Assembly (NCBI GenBank): GCA_963576735.1
Contig: OY755190.1
Coordinates: 2,473,695-2,537,694 of the forward strand
Direction of reading: 5' to 3'
Origin: Bedellia somnulentella
Taxonomy: Eukaryota; Arthropoda; Insecta; Lepidoptera; Bedelliidae
Length of the DNA stretch: 64,000 nucleotides
A program made the position numbers and the translations under genes. Each line of letters begins with the position of its first letter. Position 1 is the stretch's first letter. Shown piece by piece: positions 39,576 through 51,837 of this stretch. A model generated the notes under the pieces. It made no database searches. It had not been told where the DNA came from and saw only the letters and a program-made list of their open reading frames with translations.

Positions 39576-40778
39576 GCGCCCAGTACACAATGGCCAGTGA
39601 TGGGCCACGCTCCGCAGTGCACAATTGTAGGCCACGATCACTTGGTGTTCACACAATGGCCCATTGCTCATTACTGCCTTGCCTGGCAATCCACTTGCGA
39701 TGGACGTCGAAGTAATTATGGATGCAGCTATTTATTTATTATTATCTATGTAATTTACTTTATTTATGGCGTATTTATGTTATTTTTACGTCATATAGTG
39801 ATTATAAATATTTTATGCAATAAAATATTCCAAAAAAGTATAAGTATCTATGAGCGGCCGGTGGTGAACTAAACAATGGCCCACTGTGGATTCCTTTGAA
39901 GTGTGCCCGAAAAACCGACAACTTCGCCATTGCGCCCTACGATCGACAATTGTCCGCCATCATGCACCATTGCCCCCTGTACACAGTGGCGATGGCGAGC
40001 AGTGGGCCATAGGCTTGGGTAGATCCAGCTCCGAGAGGTGATTCGAATCGCCAGGTTCAGGCTCAGTTCCGGTACTGAATCCTCTTAACCGGGCCGGACC
40101 GCTTATCGAATCCGGCTCGGTTAAGAAATTCAGAACTGAATCAAACAACCAAAAAATACCACGCTTACTTCGCGGAACGAAACGATTGCTATACATTTAA
40201 AAATAATTTAACTCATATTGTATAATGATTCTGTTTGTGTACAGGCTATGTTCGCTAACACACAAATATTCATATGTAAAAAAATAAATAATATTTAAAA
40301 ACATCTTATAATTATAACAAAATACATAAATATATACAAATCAGAAAGTTACACAACATAAAACACTATCGTATTTATAATATCACAATAAACACCATTA
40401 TTTATGAAAAGATTGATAAATCTATTATTTTTTTATTGATAAATTGGCAAACAAAGAACACAAAAGGACAACTCTCTTTTCGTCTCTGTCTCCCGAGTTC
40501 AAATTGTATTACATTCTTGTCTCGCTCTCACGTTCAGCAAGCAAATGTAACGGTAATAATCGAACCGATCCTGAACCTGATGCCTGAGCCTGTTGTTCGA
40601 AAACAATAGAACCGAGCCGGTGCGGAGCGGCCCGGTTAAGCGAACTCGCACCTGATAAGAAAGAGTGGGGCCAGTTAGGCCAATCAGGCTCACGCAGGGA
40701 TTCGAATCATTTGAATCCACCGAGCCGGACCTACACACGGCTAGTGGGCCATCGTCGGCCATTGTGTACTGGCCGCTT
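39576..40778. mobile_element. TTAA-flanked MITE, copy B, interrupted
   Basis: Same family as copy A in opposite orientation, starting GCGCCCAGTACACAATGG right after the shared TTAA and ending TTGTGTACTGGCCGC. It is split at 40002-40009 by a nested insertion. Confidence 0.8.
40010..40743. mobile_element. hAT-like MITE nested in copy B
   Basis: Flanked by the 8-bp duplication GTGGGCCA (40002-40009 and 40744-40751). The imperfect ends TAGGCTTGGGTAGATCC and GGACCTACACACGGCTA match at 13 of 17 positions when inverted. Further inward, GGTTCAGGCTCAGTTCCGG and AACCGAGCCGGTGCGG continue a diverged inverted repeat. 734 bp, non-coding. Confidence 0.75.
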
Positions 40779-40793
40779 TATAATCATCTTTAA

Positions 40794-41287
40794 AACGCCC
40801 AGTACACAATGGCCCACGATGGGCCACGCTTCGCAATTGGCAATTGTAGGCCACGATCAATTGGTGTTCACACAATGGCCCATTGCTCATTACTGCCTGG
40901 CAATCCATTTGCGACGGACGTCGAAGTAATTATGGCTGCAGCTATTTATTTATTATTATGTATGTAATTTATTTTATTTATGGCGCTATTTATGTTATTA
41001 TTACGTCATATAGTGAATATAAATACATTTAGCAATAAAATATTCCAAAAAAGTGTAAGTATCTATGAGCGGTCGGTGACGAACTAAACAATGGCCCACT
41101 GTGGAAACACCACCGGCCATGCTACGCCACGATTCCTTTGAAGTGTGCCCGAAAAACCGACAACTTCGCCATTGCGCGCCATTGCGCGCCACGATCGGCA
41201 ATTGTCCGCCATCATGCACCATTGCCCCCTGTACACAGTGGCGATGGCGAGCAGTGGGCCATCGTCCGCCATTGTGTACTGGCCGCT
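40794..41287. mobile_element. TTAA-flanked MITE, copy C
   Basis: Same orientation as copy B, from CGCCCAGTACACAATGGC to CCATTGTGTACTGGCCGC, with TTAA at about 40790-40793. It is highly similar to copy A read in reverse. Confidence 0.8.
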
Positions 41288-41290
41288 TTA

Positions 41291-41362
41291 CACCGCACTT
41301 TTCACGATTCGCGCTATTTCTCACTCGATCACATAACCTAACATTCCAAATTTTTCTGATGA
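41291..41362 (-). repeat. RTE-like LINE internal fragment
   Basis: CACTTTTCACGATTCGCGC, CTCGATCACATAACCTAACA and CCAAATTTTTCTGATG match 30249-30320 of the LINE. It is a short relic next to MITE copy C. Confidence 0.6.
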
Positions 41363-41809
41363 AAAGTAATATTTTCCATAAAAGCCTATTCATTTTTCAT
41401 ATTCCTAACTTTATAGGTATTTCTATTTATCGTACGTGCGCTACCGTGCTATCATTGCATTATCTCTATGGGTGCTAATATTGTTAATTACTACAAATAT
41501 GACACTGGCGGAAATTTGTAATTTTTTGCTGTTTATATAATATAAAAATATATAACAAAAAAAAAACTTCAGTTTTATTTATTTCAACTCAAGTTTCAAT
41601 TCGTCGAATCGAAGTTCATAAATTTGAATTAATTCATTAGATTGATTTATTTACACAGGATACATATTCAGTAATATAATAGTGGAGCTAAAAGCTAACT
41701 CATAATAGCAGTTATATTTTGCCAAACTTTCTTAAGAACGTTTTAAATGACCTAAACAACATTATAACCTTTGAGTACAATACATGCTGATTTATAAATT
41801 TTACTTAAT

Positions 41810-44800
41810 ATGAGGTACGCTCAACTAGTAACAGGACCTGCTGGTAGTGGGAAGGTGAGTAATGTAAAATCATTTTTTAATCATTCACTAGCAAAAGCAA
41901 AATCGATAAAATTGCTACACTAAAGTCCGCGATAGCATATCTCTATCTCTTACGGTTTACTTACAATAATCACTTTATATTCAAATTAAAGAAATAAAAT
42001 GAATATGTAAGCTAGCTTAGGCATTCAATTCAGATTAAATTTTACCCTTGATATTATTTCAGCAGATGAATAGTTTTGTTATGTTCTTGTAAGAAGTAGT
42101 ATGTATGCAATTAAAGTGGTTTTACCCTCTAATTTTGACTTCTGTCTGTTGGTATATCTCTTTAACTAATTTAATTTTACTAATATTAATAAATTTCTTC
42201 GCTTAATTCCGCTAAATAATACCTGCAGCCAATAATACCTCAGTCAGACTGCAGGTATTATTTAGCGGAATTAAGCGAAGAAATTTATTAATATTAGTAT
42301 TGCTATGGATTTCCGCAAAGTAACGCCTGATTCAATCCAATAATTTAATTTTATATACAGTCTCTATTTAACATTAGTTTTTCTAACTTATTACAATATT
42401 ATATTGAACCATTCATGAATCCAAAACCTAAATCACATTATTTTATAACAAACTAACACCCTTCATTTATTCAAAATATTTGTTATATACTTGTAAAATC
42501 TCCATTATTGAAATACGCAACCAAATGGTTATTACCATATAGTATAATTACCAATACCAATATTATACTTATAATTTCTCACACTTTCAGTCAACCTACT
42601 GCTCAACCATAGTGAAGCATGCAGGTGACGCAAAGCGCTTGGTCGAGGTAGTGAACCTAGATCCAGCAGCCGAACACTTTGACTATGAGCCTTTGGTGGA
42701 TATTAGAGAGCTGATACATCTTAATGATGCAATGGAAGATGAGGAATTGCGATTTGGGCCTAATGGAGGACTTGTATTTTGTATTGAGTAAGTACTTACT
42801 ATTAAAACTAAATATTTATTTTTGTTAAGGGAAATAATATAAATGCAAATTATTGTATGTAGATACTGTGTAGAATGTGACATTGATGTTTGTAATTAAC
42901 AAAAATAAGGACCACACGCTTCAAACCTGCTACCATTCATGCAATATTAGGCAGTTAACTCTGCTAAAGTGTTTTGCCTTTAATTATATTGTTCTGTTTT
43001 CTATGTTTGTTAAATTAAGTTCCATTTTTTTCATTTGGATTGGGTATATATTAGATACAGCAGCAGTATCAAAAAATGCACTGTTTACATATATTTCTGC
43101 TATGTAAATGAATACACACAATTAATATTTATTCACACAAGCCTTTTATTTATGTTATACCAACTGCGGTTTACTTGTGTTTTACCATGTGAAGCAATGC
43201 AAAATTGTGCAGGTGGAAGAATATACATTTTTTGGATACTTATAATTTAAATCAATAAGAAATGCACAAGACCCTTTTTTATAAAAATTATGCTTAATGT
43301 TTAATCAAGAAAAAACTTATTTATGCATGCTATCATGCATTGAAATTGAAACATATTATGTTGTTTGTGTCAAGATCTCTGAGAGACATAATAATACAAA
43401 AACTAGTAAGGTAAATTCATTAAGATCAAATCAACCTATACTCCTAAACAAGTGTTTATTTTATTTTTTTATTCCTTCAGAACTCTCCTAGAAAACACAG
43501 ATTGGCTGGAAGAGCAGCTGGGAGATGTAGACGACGACTATATCCTATTTGACTGTCCAGGCCAGATTGAGCTGTACACCCATTTACCTGTCATGAGGAA
43601 ATTAGTTGATCTGCTGCAGAAGTGGAACTTCAGGATATGTGTGGTCTTCATGGTCGATTCACAGTTTATGATCGATGGGGCTAAGTTTCTTTCAGGTTTG
43701 TTATTTAACAATTCCGTATGCAACATTTTTTTTGTATTTATTAAGTATTTTTATTTCATAGCAAACACAAAAATAAAAGTATAATTTGAATATTTTTCAT
43801 TAAAAATGACTAATTATAAAGTTGTGAGTTTTTAAAGATTGTTCAATATTTTCTCTTCATGACGTCATCGATCACAAAAATCACGTAGCGACATGCAAAT
43901 GAAGCGAAAAATTAAATAAAAATGTTGCTGATTTCAAAACGTTTAAGGAATTGATGATCTCAAATGAATATTACGATATTATATTAAATAAACCTATGAT
44001 TTTCGATATTTTATTAATAAACTGCAAAATCGAATGTCTTTGAAATGACATTGAATGTAAAACACCGTTACAGTTTTTTGATAAAATAAAGGTCATCATC
44101 ATCATAGCTTTATTTGATTTAATTTTAAGAAAATATTGTTTAATACCTCCAAATGGTTTTGTAATAAGCTCACTTTTGTAAAACTTTGCATACCGAATTA
44201 TGACAAAGCCACCAAATATTTTAAGATTTTTTTTTAATGAAGTAGTCCAGCATTTCTTTACCTTTAATTCCGTTTCATTTTTAACCCTAGAAGTACAAGG
44301 ACCTCCTTAGTAAAAAAACTTTTAAGACCTTGTACCTCCAAATGAGAACATAGAATGGTAGTCACTATACATACACTTACAGACCCCAAGAGTCTGTCGA
44401 CTACTGGTAGGCAGAGCTGCGAAATCAGTACCTTTGAGATAATTTTACGAATGGAGAAAAATGTAGAAATGCTATGTAATTAACCTGTGACTTCCCGAGC
44501 ACTAGCGAAAGACAAGTACCGTCAAAACCCGGGAACATTAGAATTATTTGTAAAATAAAAACGTAATTTAACTCTTAAAATAAAAGAAATAAGGCGTTGA
44601 TTCGAACACGGTAAGCTGGACATCGGCGGCTCCACGGGGAGGCATCGGGGTTCGACGGTACTTTTGCTTCTGGCTACTCTGGGAGCCGGCGAGATGTGAA
44701 AGGTTAAGAAGCATTATCGATTTTTTTTTAACCACATCGCTCAACAGTTATTTAAAGGCCCATACACTTTTTCATCTCGTACAACACCCTCAAATCGTAG

Positions 44801-46111
44801 CCCATTGAAGGATTTACAGACGAAATAATCATTTGATTTGGCATACCTGGCAAACTGGTTTCAAACTTAAAATTATTGGTGTACCTTCCATATCCGTAAC
44901 AAATAACTATGAAGTCAACCATGCTATGTTCGAAAATGATTAATTACAAGCTTTTCGGACTAAAGTTGTGACTAAAGTATCTGTATGAATGTGTAACAAG
45001 TAGTATTATATGTTTTCAGGTACTATGGCGGCGCTTAGTGTAATGGTGAATTTAGAACTACCTCACGTGAATATTTTAACTAAAATGGATCTACTTAGTA
45101 AAACAGCCAGAAAACAGTTAGATAAGTAAGTAATTTGATCTATTTTCGAATAAGTAAAATCATGTTTAGATAACGGTGAGGGACAACATCGCGGGAAACC
45201 CACATGGCTGAGTTGTACTTAGTCATGTGACAGTGTATTCGTACAAAACGGCGATAGGCCTGCCCCCTATCACGTGAGTACACTGTCCATGCAAAACGTG
45301 GGTACTCTGAACACCAGGTGACAAAGTCACGTGATGTTCAGAAGTATTAGTACCTCTGCCAACACCTTCGGGGATATTCGTCGTGAACGTTTATGTTTAT
45401 GTTATGTTATGTTTAGATAAATACTATAATTGTACTACAGTGAAGTGTCGACTTGGATAGCACTACCCCATTTCTTTCCGCAGGTATTCGTAAGAAAGGA
45501 CTTTAGGGTATCCGGGCTTTTAAGTCGTTTTTGGGCGATGTGGTCGGAGACTCATCACCAACAACTTTTATTATGCTATATTAGCCCCTAAGCTTCCAAA
45601 ACTAGTTAAAAAAAAACTTATTCTGAAGAACTATTACCCCTTCTAGGGATTTATAACAATGAGTAAATGTATGTATGTACCAATCCGCACTAAGCTAGCC
45701 GCTGCTGCAGCTTCCCATGTATACTCATTTAAATTATCCTTTGTGCCAGTTACAGATAAATACGAGTATCATTATTACTAGCATCAGCAAACGTGAATTC
45801 AGTTACTCATTTCAATTTATGTTCGTTACAGCTACCTCGATCCAGATCCCCAAATATTAATATCAGACATGCGGAATGGCAAATCAAAATGGCACGAAAA
45901 ATACACAAAATTAACTGAAGCGATAGGAGAAGTCATAGAAAACTTTAGTTTAGTTAGATTTTATCCGCTCAATATTAAAGATGAAGAGAGCATAGACAAT
46001 ATACTGTTGACCATAGACAATGTGATACAATATGGTGAAGATGCTGATGTTAAAGTTAGGGACTTTGATGAACCTGATGATGATGATGATAAGGCTTTTT
46101 GTGGTGATTAA
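41810..46111 (+). CDS. GPN3: GPN-loop GTPase 3, five exons
   Basis: Exons 41810-41854, 42591-42787, 43481-43695, 45020-45125 and 45832-46111, all GT-AG with matching phases, give 280 residues (human GPN3 has 284). GPN3 works with GPN1 in assembly and nuclear import of RNA polymerase II. Visible GTPase motifs: P-loop GPAGSGKST (residues 9-17), the family-defining Gly-Pro-Asn in [10 protein letters not shown] (71-73), G3 [13 protein letters not shown] (from 105) and the G4-like TKMD (173-176). [12 protein letters not shown] and YGEDADV are also typical. The C-terminus is Asp-rich ([10 protein letters not shown]). The start is the first Met, [15 protein letters not shown], aligned to the known family start. 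AATAAA at 46418-46423 is a candidate polyadenylation signal. It diverges from 14-3-3 epsilon with MITEs in between. Confidence 0.96.
42178..42299. repeat. Perfect 51-bp inverted repeat (hairpin) in GPN3 intron 1
   Basis: Arms 42178-42228 and 42249-42299 are exact reverse complements, separated by a 20-nt loop. The inner ends are TAATACCTGCAG and CTGCAGGTATTA, the outer ends TACTAATATTAATAAATTTC and its inverse. The transcript would fold into a long perfect stem. Confidence 0.95.
45168..45417 (+). repeat. SINE B, head missing
   Basis: Body only, from GGTGAGGGACAACATCGCGG to CGTGAACGTTTATG; close to 38760-38975. In GPN3 intron 4. Confidence 0.8.
45438..45680 (+). repeat. TATG-tail SINE, diverged
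   Basis: From ACAGTGAAGTGTCGACTTGG to TATGTATGTACC, with TTTTGGGCGATGTGGTCGGA in the middle. In GPN3 intron 4. Confidence 0.75.
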
Positions 46112-47168
46112 AGTTTTGGTACTAAATAGTATTTTTTGTTTCATTCAAGCATTATCATTAGGGTTGTCTTTAAACACTCAAATTACCGCTAGTCAGCTAG
46201 TTGAGTAAGATAAGTCTAAGAATCTCACAAGTTAGCCTAAGAATTAGCAAGTGAAAACTATAGAATAGCAATGGAAATCACTTCGTGCCGCAAATTCTTG
46301 GTTTGTGGAGAATAACTTTAATAACTGCTTTTTGTTTATGTCCGAGAGGTAATGTAAATGTTTTTGGGGCGCGCCTTTCCCCATTAGGAATGATTGGGGT
46401 CGATTGACAACATTCCAAATAAACGCTCATTAAAATCTTTTCAGCTTTCTGAAAATATACACCAGTTTCTTCACCCTAGGTGCCAGATTAGCGTTTATTG
46501 TCTGATTTGATCCATACACTAAAAAATCTTAGACAAGAGCTGAAATTCGGGAGGTCAGCGTGGCAGTAAATGTGGTGTGGCAGAAAGGGTTGTGTTCTGG
46601 TTGATTATAGACAAAGTAGGTTTTCAGCCAACCAAGCTGACACTATATTGAATCTACACTGGGCGTGACTATACGTCAACACTATGCCAGCCCAGCTAGT
46701 ACGAGTGGTGTTTAAACTAGTTATCGCGTGGGATAAAGCAGCCATCTCTTACTTAGAATCGTATACTGCCATCTCATTCTAACCGTTATCGTATCGATAT
46801 AATAGCGCTCGTACTAGCCGGGCTGGTATCACATGAGAAGAATGTAATCAGCACTTCGATCATATATACCAAAGATACACCATCAAAGCACGAAAAACGG
46901 CCCGGCCAAACTGTGATTTTTTATATGATAAGCACTGTTTTACTGACAGTCGCGTGCTGGATCTTGCAATAAATAATAGGTCTTAAGAAAATGCAGTAAG
47001 GTTGATAATTGTAGAAAAATAAATATTTAACTGTCAAACAGTCTTGTCATTTTTGCGGTCCACTTTTGTGCGTTGAATTTGTATGGAGTGCGGCATCTTT
47101 GGTTTATACTTCAAAAGAATAAGTTATCTCACTATTTTGCAATTATGCAGTGATGTTTATTATGGATA
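46112..47168 (+). other. GPN3 3' UTR and intergenic DNA
   Basis: Candidate poly(A) signal at 46418-46423. Beyond it the DNA is non-coding. CCAGCCCAGCTAGTACGAG near 46685 and TCGTACTAGCCGGGCTGG near 46809 are loosely inverted; I see no other structure. Confidence 0.4.
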
Positions 47169-47170
47169 TA

Positions 47171-50100
47171 CAGGGTGTCCAGTAAATAAACGTCCAACCG
47201 TTAACCACCAATAGAGGACCCTGTGAAGTGCCCGGAAATGCAATTTTTTTTATTATATTAAACCTGGTTTAGAAATAAGCCAGGTTTAAGTTGTTTTTTA
47301 TTTTTTTTAATTCCTTTGGGCTATTTTGTTATGGTAAGAGGGCAAAAATAGGGATATCGGCGTATTTTTTTTATTAGACTCCTAATGAAGCAAAGAACAG
47401 CTTGGTTAGCAAAAATTGAGGATATCTAAAGCACAAAAATAAAAAAAAACGGTTTGAACCCAAAAAAAATATTTCAAAACTTTTGATACGCAACTTTAAG
47501 TGTTAATGTTTTAAAAAAATGTAAGTACGATTAGCTGCCCATTATTTAAAAAACTTGCTCATTAATCTGGGATTCCAAAATGGTATAAAACATCTTTAAA
47601 GCTGTGTTTAAAAAAAAGTTATTTTAGTTTTTGCAACCAGTGGTAAAATTCGTCATGTTTTTGTTTGTTACTGAATGCATACAAAGTAAGCGGCATTGGT
47701 CATCTGAGATACACAAAACATTTACCTGCATTGTGAAGTGTAGTGGGGGCAAGGGAACCCACACCACGCCATCCATCGTGCTCAGATTTTTTTGTTAGTG
47801 TGCTCTATTCTTCGGTTTCGTTCACACCCGCTCGCTAATCCCAAACTTTTGAAATCTACAACGACCTTACGCTGCGACTCTGGACTTTTGTTTACCTGTT
47901 ACTACTTGTTATTCTTGTTACGACGACCGAGGCTTGACTACGGACTTTTTGTTTTCTACTGTGTTTTATTATTGTTTCAATAATGCCACGATACGTGTAC
48001 ACGCCTCAAGAGTATGCGGATATGCATTTTATCTATGGTGTATGTGAAGGAAATGGTCGTGCAGCTGCTCGGCTTTATCATGAAAGATATCCGGATCGAC
48101 GGGCTCCTGACTACAGAGTGATTTCTGGAACCCATCAAGGTAAGGGATAGGCGTTTATCATTTTCTTTATCCCAATTTACAAGTGTTGCAAATAGTCCGT
48201 TCGCCGCCGATCCTATTATTCTACCCTTATCTTGTTATCTTTGCGCATACCCTATAACATAACTTAAGAATGCCTACATGTTTGCAGAGTATTTATTTAT
48301 TTTATTTTATTTAGGATCGTAACAGTTACATACTTATGAGACTAATTACATTTGATTCAAATTAACCTAGAGATCCATAAAAGAGTTATTTAAGAGTTGT
48401 TATGTTTTATTTAACGTACAACTTTTAACATGATGAATTTTGGTAGGTAGGTAGGTAAGGAGGGAGTAGTGTTGTGATGTGGTCCTTAAATTATTTATTT
48501 GTTTTAGGAGTCGGCGGAGCGGGCGAAGGACGACCTCGTGTGTATGAGGACAACATTGTCATTGAGGAGGTGTTAGCAGATCCTTCAACTTCAGTTCGAG
48601 TTATCCAACGGAGGACTGGGATACCCAAATCCACTGCTCACAACATTTTGAAGAGACACGCCTACTACCCCTATCACGTGCAGCGGGTCCAAACGCTATT
48701 GCAGAGGGATCACTACCCTCGGGTAATTTTTTGTCAGCAAATGCTGCGCCGTATGAGGGCTGATCCAGACTTTTTTAAAAGCATTTTATGGAGCGACGAA
48801 TCCACATGCAGGAGAGATGGTTACCTTAACATGCATAATTTGCATGGATGGCAATTAGAAAACCCTCACCTTATCCGCGAGGATCATGCCCAGCAGCAAT
48901 TTAAAATAAATTATTGATCTGGAATCATTAACGGTCAAATTGTTGGACCCTTCGAGCTACCTCCCGTAATGAACGCCGACAATTATTTGATTTTCCTAAG
49001 GGAAAATTTGCCTGAATTGTTAGCGGAGGACCACTTGCAAATCCACCAGCCAATGTGGTTCCAAAATGATGGGTGCCCGGCACATTACGCTTTAAGAGTA
49101 AGGCAATATTTAAACGAAGAGTTTCCAGAGCGCTGGATAGGCCGATTAGGTCCTATTTTGTGGCCGCCAAGATCGCCAGATCTAAATCCCCTGGATTTTT
49201 TTTATTGGGGCTACTTAAAAGAGAGGGTATACAAAAATCCCATTCGAACTATTGAGGAGCTAAGGCAACGAGTTACAGAGGCAGCTGCGTACATAAGTGG
49301 GACTAGGCATGCGCGACGAATAGAAAGAAATTTTATTAAAAGATGTAGAATGTGCATACGAGTTGGAGGAGGCCACTTCCAACAATGGATGAAAAAAATA
49401 AATATTGATGAAATTTAATATCTCTTTTTATTTACATTCCATAATAATAAGCAGTAGTTAGTACACAGTAGGCATTTATCTAGTAATACCTGGATGTCGG
49501 GTTAACTAAAAATTTTCCGCACCAAAAGTGATATAAAACACATTTTTTTTTCTTTGTTAATTTTGTACGCGACCCTTTTTCCCATGTATGACTAGTTCAA
49601 TGACGGTAGGTAATCAACCCGCAGTGCAGGGTATAAGGTGCCCACCACTTTTACTCACAATCATGAGTTTAATGTATGCAGCCGGTAGAAACAAAAACAT
49701 AGCGAATTTTACCACTGGTTGCAAAAACTAAAATAACTTTTTTTTAAACATAGCTTTAAAGATGTTTTATACCATTTTGGAATCCCAGATTAATGAGCAA
49801 GTTTTTAAAATAATGGGCAGCTAATCGTACATACATTTTTTTTAAAACATTAACACTTAAAGTTGCGTATCAAAAGTTTTGAAATATTTTTTTTGGGTTC
49901 AAACCGTTTTTTTTTATTTTTGTGCTTTAGATATCCTCAATTTTTGCTAACCAAGCTGTTCTTTGCTTCATTAGGAGTCTAATAAAAAAAAATTATGCCG
50001 ATATCCCTATTTTTGCCCTCTTACCATAATAAAATAGCCCAAAGGAATTTAAAAAAATAAAAAACAACTTAAACCTGGCTTATTTCTAAACCAGGTTTAA

Positions 50101-50175
50101 TATAATAAAAAAATGCATTTCCGGGCACTTCACAGGGTCCTTTAACGGTTGGACGTTTATTTACTGGACACCCTG
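47171..50175 (+). mobile_element. DD41D mariner-type transposon with about 500-bp terminal inverted repeats
   Basis: Ends CAGGGTGTCCAGTAAATAAA and TTTATTTACTGGACACCCTG, flanked by TA on both sides. The inverted repeats extend inward to about 47684 and 49672, roughly 500 bp each, with few differences. The interior encodes an IS630/Tc1/mariner transposase. The terminal repeats are very long for a superfamily where tens of bases are common. Confidence 0.9.
47983..49418 (+). pseudogene. DD41D mariner transposase, one nonsense codon
   Basis: Exon 1 is 47983-48139 (MPRYVYTPQEYADMHFIYG), with a GT-AG intron 48140-48507, then 48508-49418. Seen in order: a helix-turn-helix-like region (SVRVIQRRTGIPKSTAHNIL), YPYHVQRVQ, first catalytic Asp in ILWSDEST, second in MWFQNDGCPAHY and third in PPRSPDLNPLDFFYWGYLK. 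From the second Asp to the Asp of LDFF there are 41 intervening residues, the spacing of the DD41D (rosa/Visitor-like) group. A TGA at 48915-48917 replaces the Trp expected after INY; the frame is otherwise open to the stop at 49418. A single substitution therefore inactivates an otherwise complete enzyme. Confidence 0.88.
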
Positions 50176-50177
50176 TA

Positions 50178-51295
50178 TAAAGGAAATAGAATTAGCCACA
50201 GCATGCTGCCCTGATGAACACCTAGTGTGTCCGTCGACGTCATACTTTTTGTTGACATAAAACTTTTAGTTTAGATATTGGTAATGCCACTAGCCGCACT
50301 AATAAAACTACCTCAATGTGAACCGGCACAGTACACCGTGTAATGAACGAGTGGACTGTATTGTGTCGGTGGCGACTGAGAACTAGCAAAGGAAAATATT
50401 CATAAATTTTTGTTAAATATTAATCATTTCTTTTTTTTAAAACCTTCCCTTGACATGCCTTAGTCAGTTTTTTTTATCTAAAGGTCCTATCACAAACTAT
50501 ATCGAGATGGGTCCTATCACAAACTATTTCGAGATGGGTCCTATCACAAATTATATCGAGATGTGTCCTCCTATACTATACCAACCAATATGTTGACAAT
50601 TAAGAATATTGGTGAGTCACACTTACTGTGACAATACATTGAAATTTTAGGAATTACCCATCTCTAAACTAAATGTTTTACGATCGCACCGATAAAAAGT
50701 ATGACTTGAAGCGGGCAGCCTTAAAAGGATATGTAGATAGGAGCTGGTTTCACCTTCTATTACAACCCACAGGGAAGGGTTTGATGAGCTCTTGAAAAGG
50801 GCTAGCTACATATTGCGACTTTGTAGTGCTTCCATATTGCTAATTTTCCATTTTAGCATCGATGTAGTATCAGACGCCTTTGTTAAGCCCAATTCATGTG
50901 AGTTTTTTTCCTTAATCCAATCCAATAACAAACCTTAACGGATTGGCTGAGAATGTTCTAATTCTGAAGAGCTGCCAAGTGAATTAATCGAATCAAACTG
51001 CCACAGTGATGATAACCGAGTCTCTTTCATCTTCTTACACAAACTTGCTTTAAAATTATGAATAGATTCATTGAATTTTTGAGCGAATTACTGTCTGTGT
51101 CACCGTCGTAGGGCTATTGTCTCGTAAGGAGCCGAGTCACCAGTCTTAAGTTGTAACGGCTGAGCATTAGCTATATAAGACTAGGTTAAGTTGGTTGGAC
51201 GCCTGAATCTATCATCTAAGATATTTAGGTAATGCTCGTTTAGTAATGAACTCGATTGATTCCCTTTTCAAACCCTGTTGTATTAGATTAGGTTT
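50178..51295. other. Intergenic DNA with a short triplicate repeat
   Basis: 50483-50566 holds three 27-bp units built on GGTCCTATCACAAACTAT. Otherwise non-coding and without recognised elements. Confidence 0.5.
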
Positions 51296-51546
51296 GCCGA
51301 GTAGTGCCGGCTTAGAATGTCACTACTACTTTCTTCCCACGGATGTCGTAAGAGGCGGTATTAGGATGTTTTATGCGGTTTAAGGACGATGCGGTTGGAG
51401 ACCCATCACCAAGGATACTTTATTTACCATCTTGTCCCCTACTGTCGACTACTTGTCGACTTCCAAATGTGGCTGAGGAGTTTCTAGTTCAAAAGCTCTG
51501 GCTGCCCCTTTTTGGGATTTATGGCCGTGAGAATATGTATGTATGT
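51296..51546 (+). repeat. TATG-tail SINE
   Basis: From CCGAGTAGTGCCGGCTTAGA to GAGAATATGTATGTATGTTA, near full length with a short internal duplication (TACTGTCGACTACTTGTCGA). Confidence 0.8.
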
Positions 51547-51837
51547 TATATTTGTATTAGACCACTAATGCTATGTAAACCACAGCACTTAAATTAAAGG
51601 TACAGGTGGATTTGGGAAAGGGTTTTTAGTTCAAAAACAAATAAACACAGATTCCATTACAACTCAGTTAATATATTTTTGAAGTAATAATAAAACTTCA
51701 AATCAAGAGTATTTTTCGCAATCTCGTTAAATAACAACGTTAACACACAAAACATTTTACCGACAAAACGATATTGAGATAAAAAAAATATTAGCTACAA
51801 TTTAAAACATCCTTTTTAAACAATACAAACTTATTAT

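Noticed and set aside
39043..41393. Many overlapping 60-130 residue frames on both strands
   Set aside because: They fall inside the TTAA MITE copies and repeat the same CAATGG/CCATTG words in all frames; no start, splice or homology.
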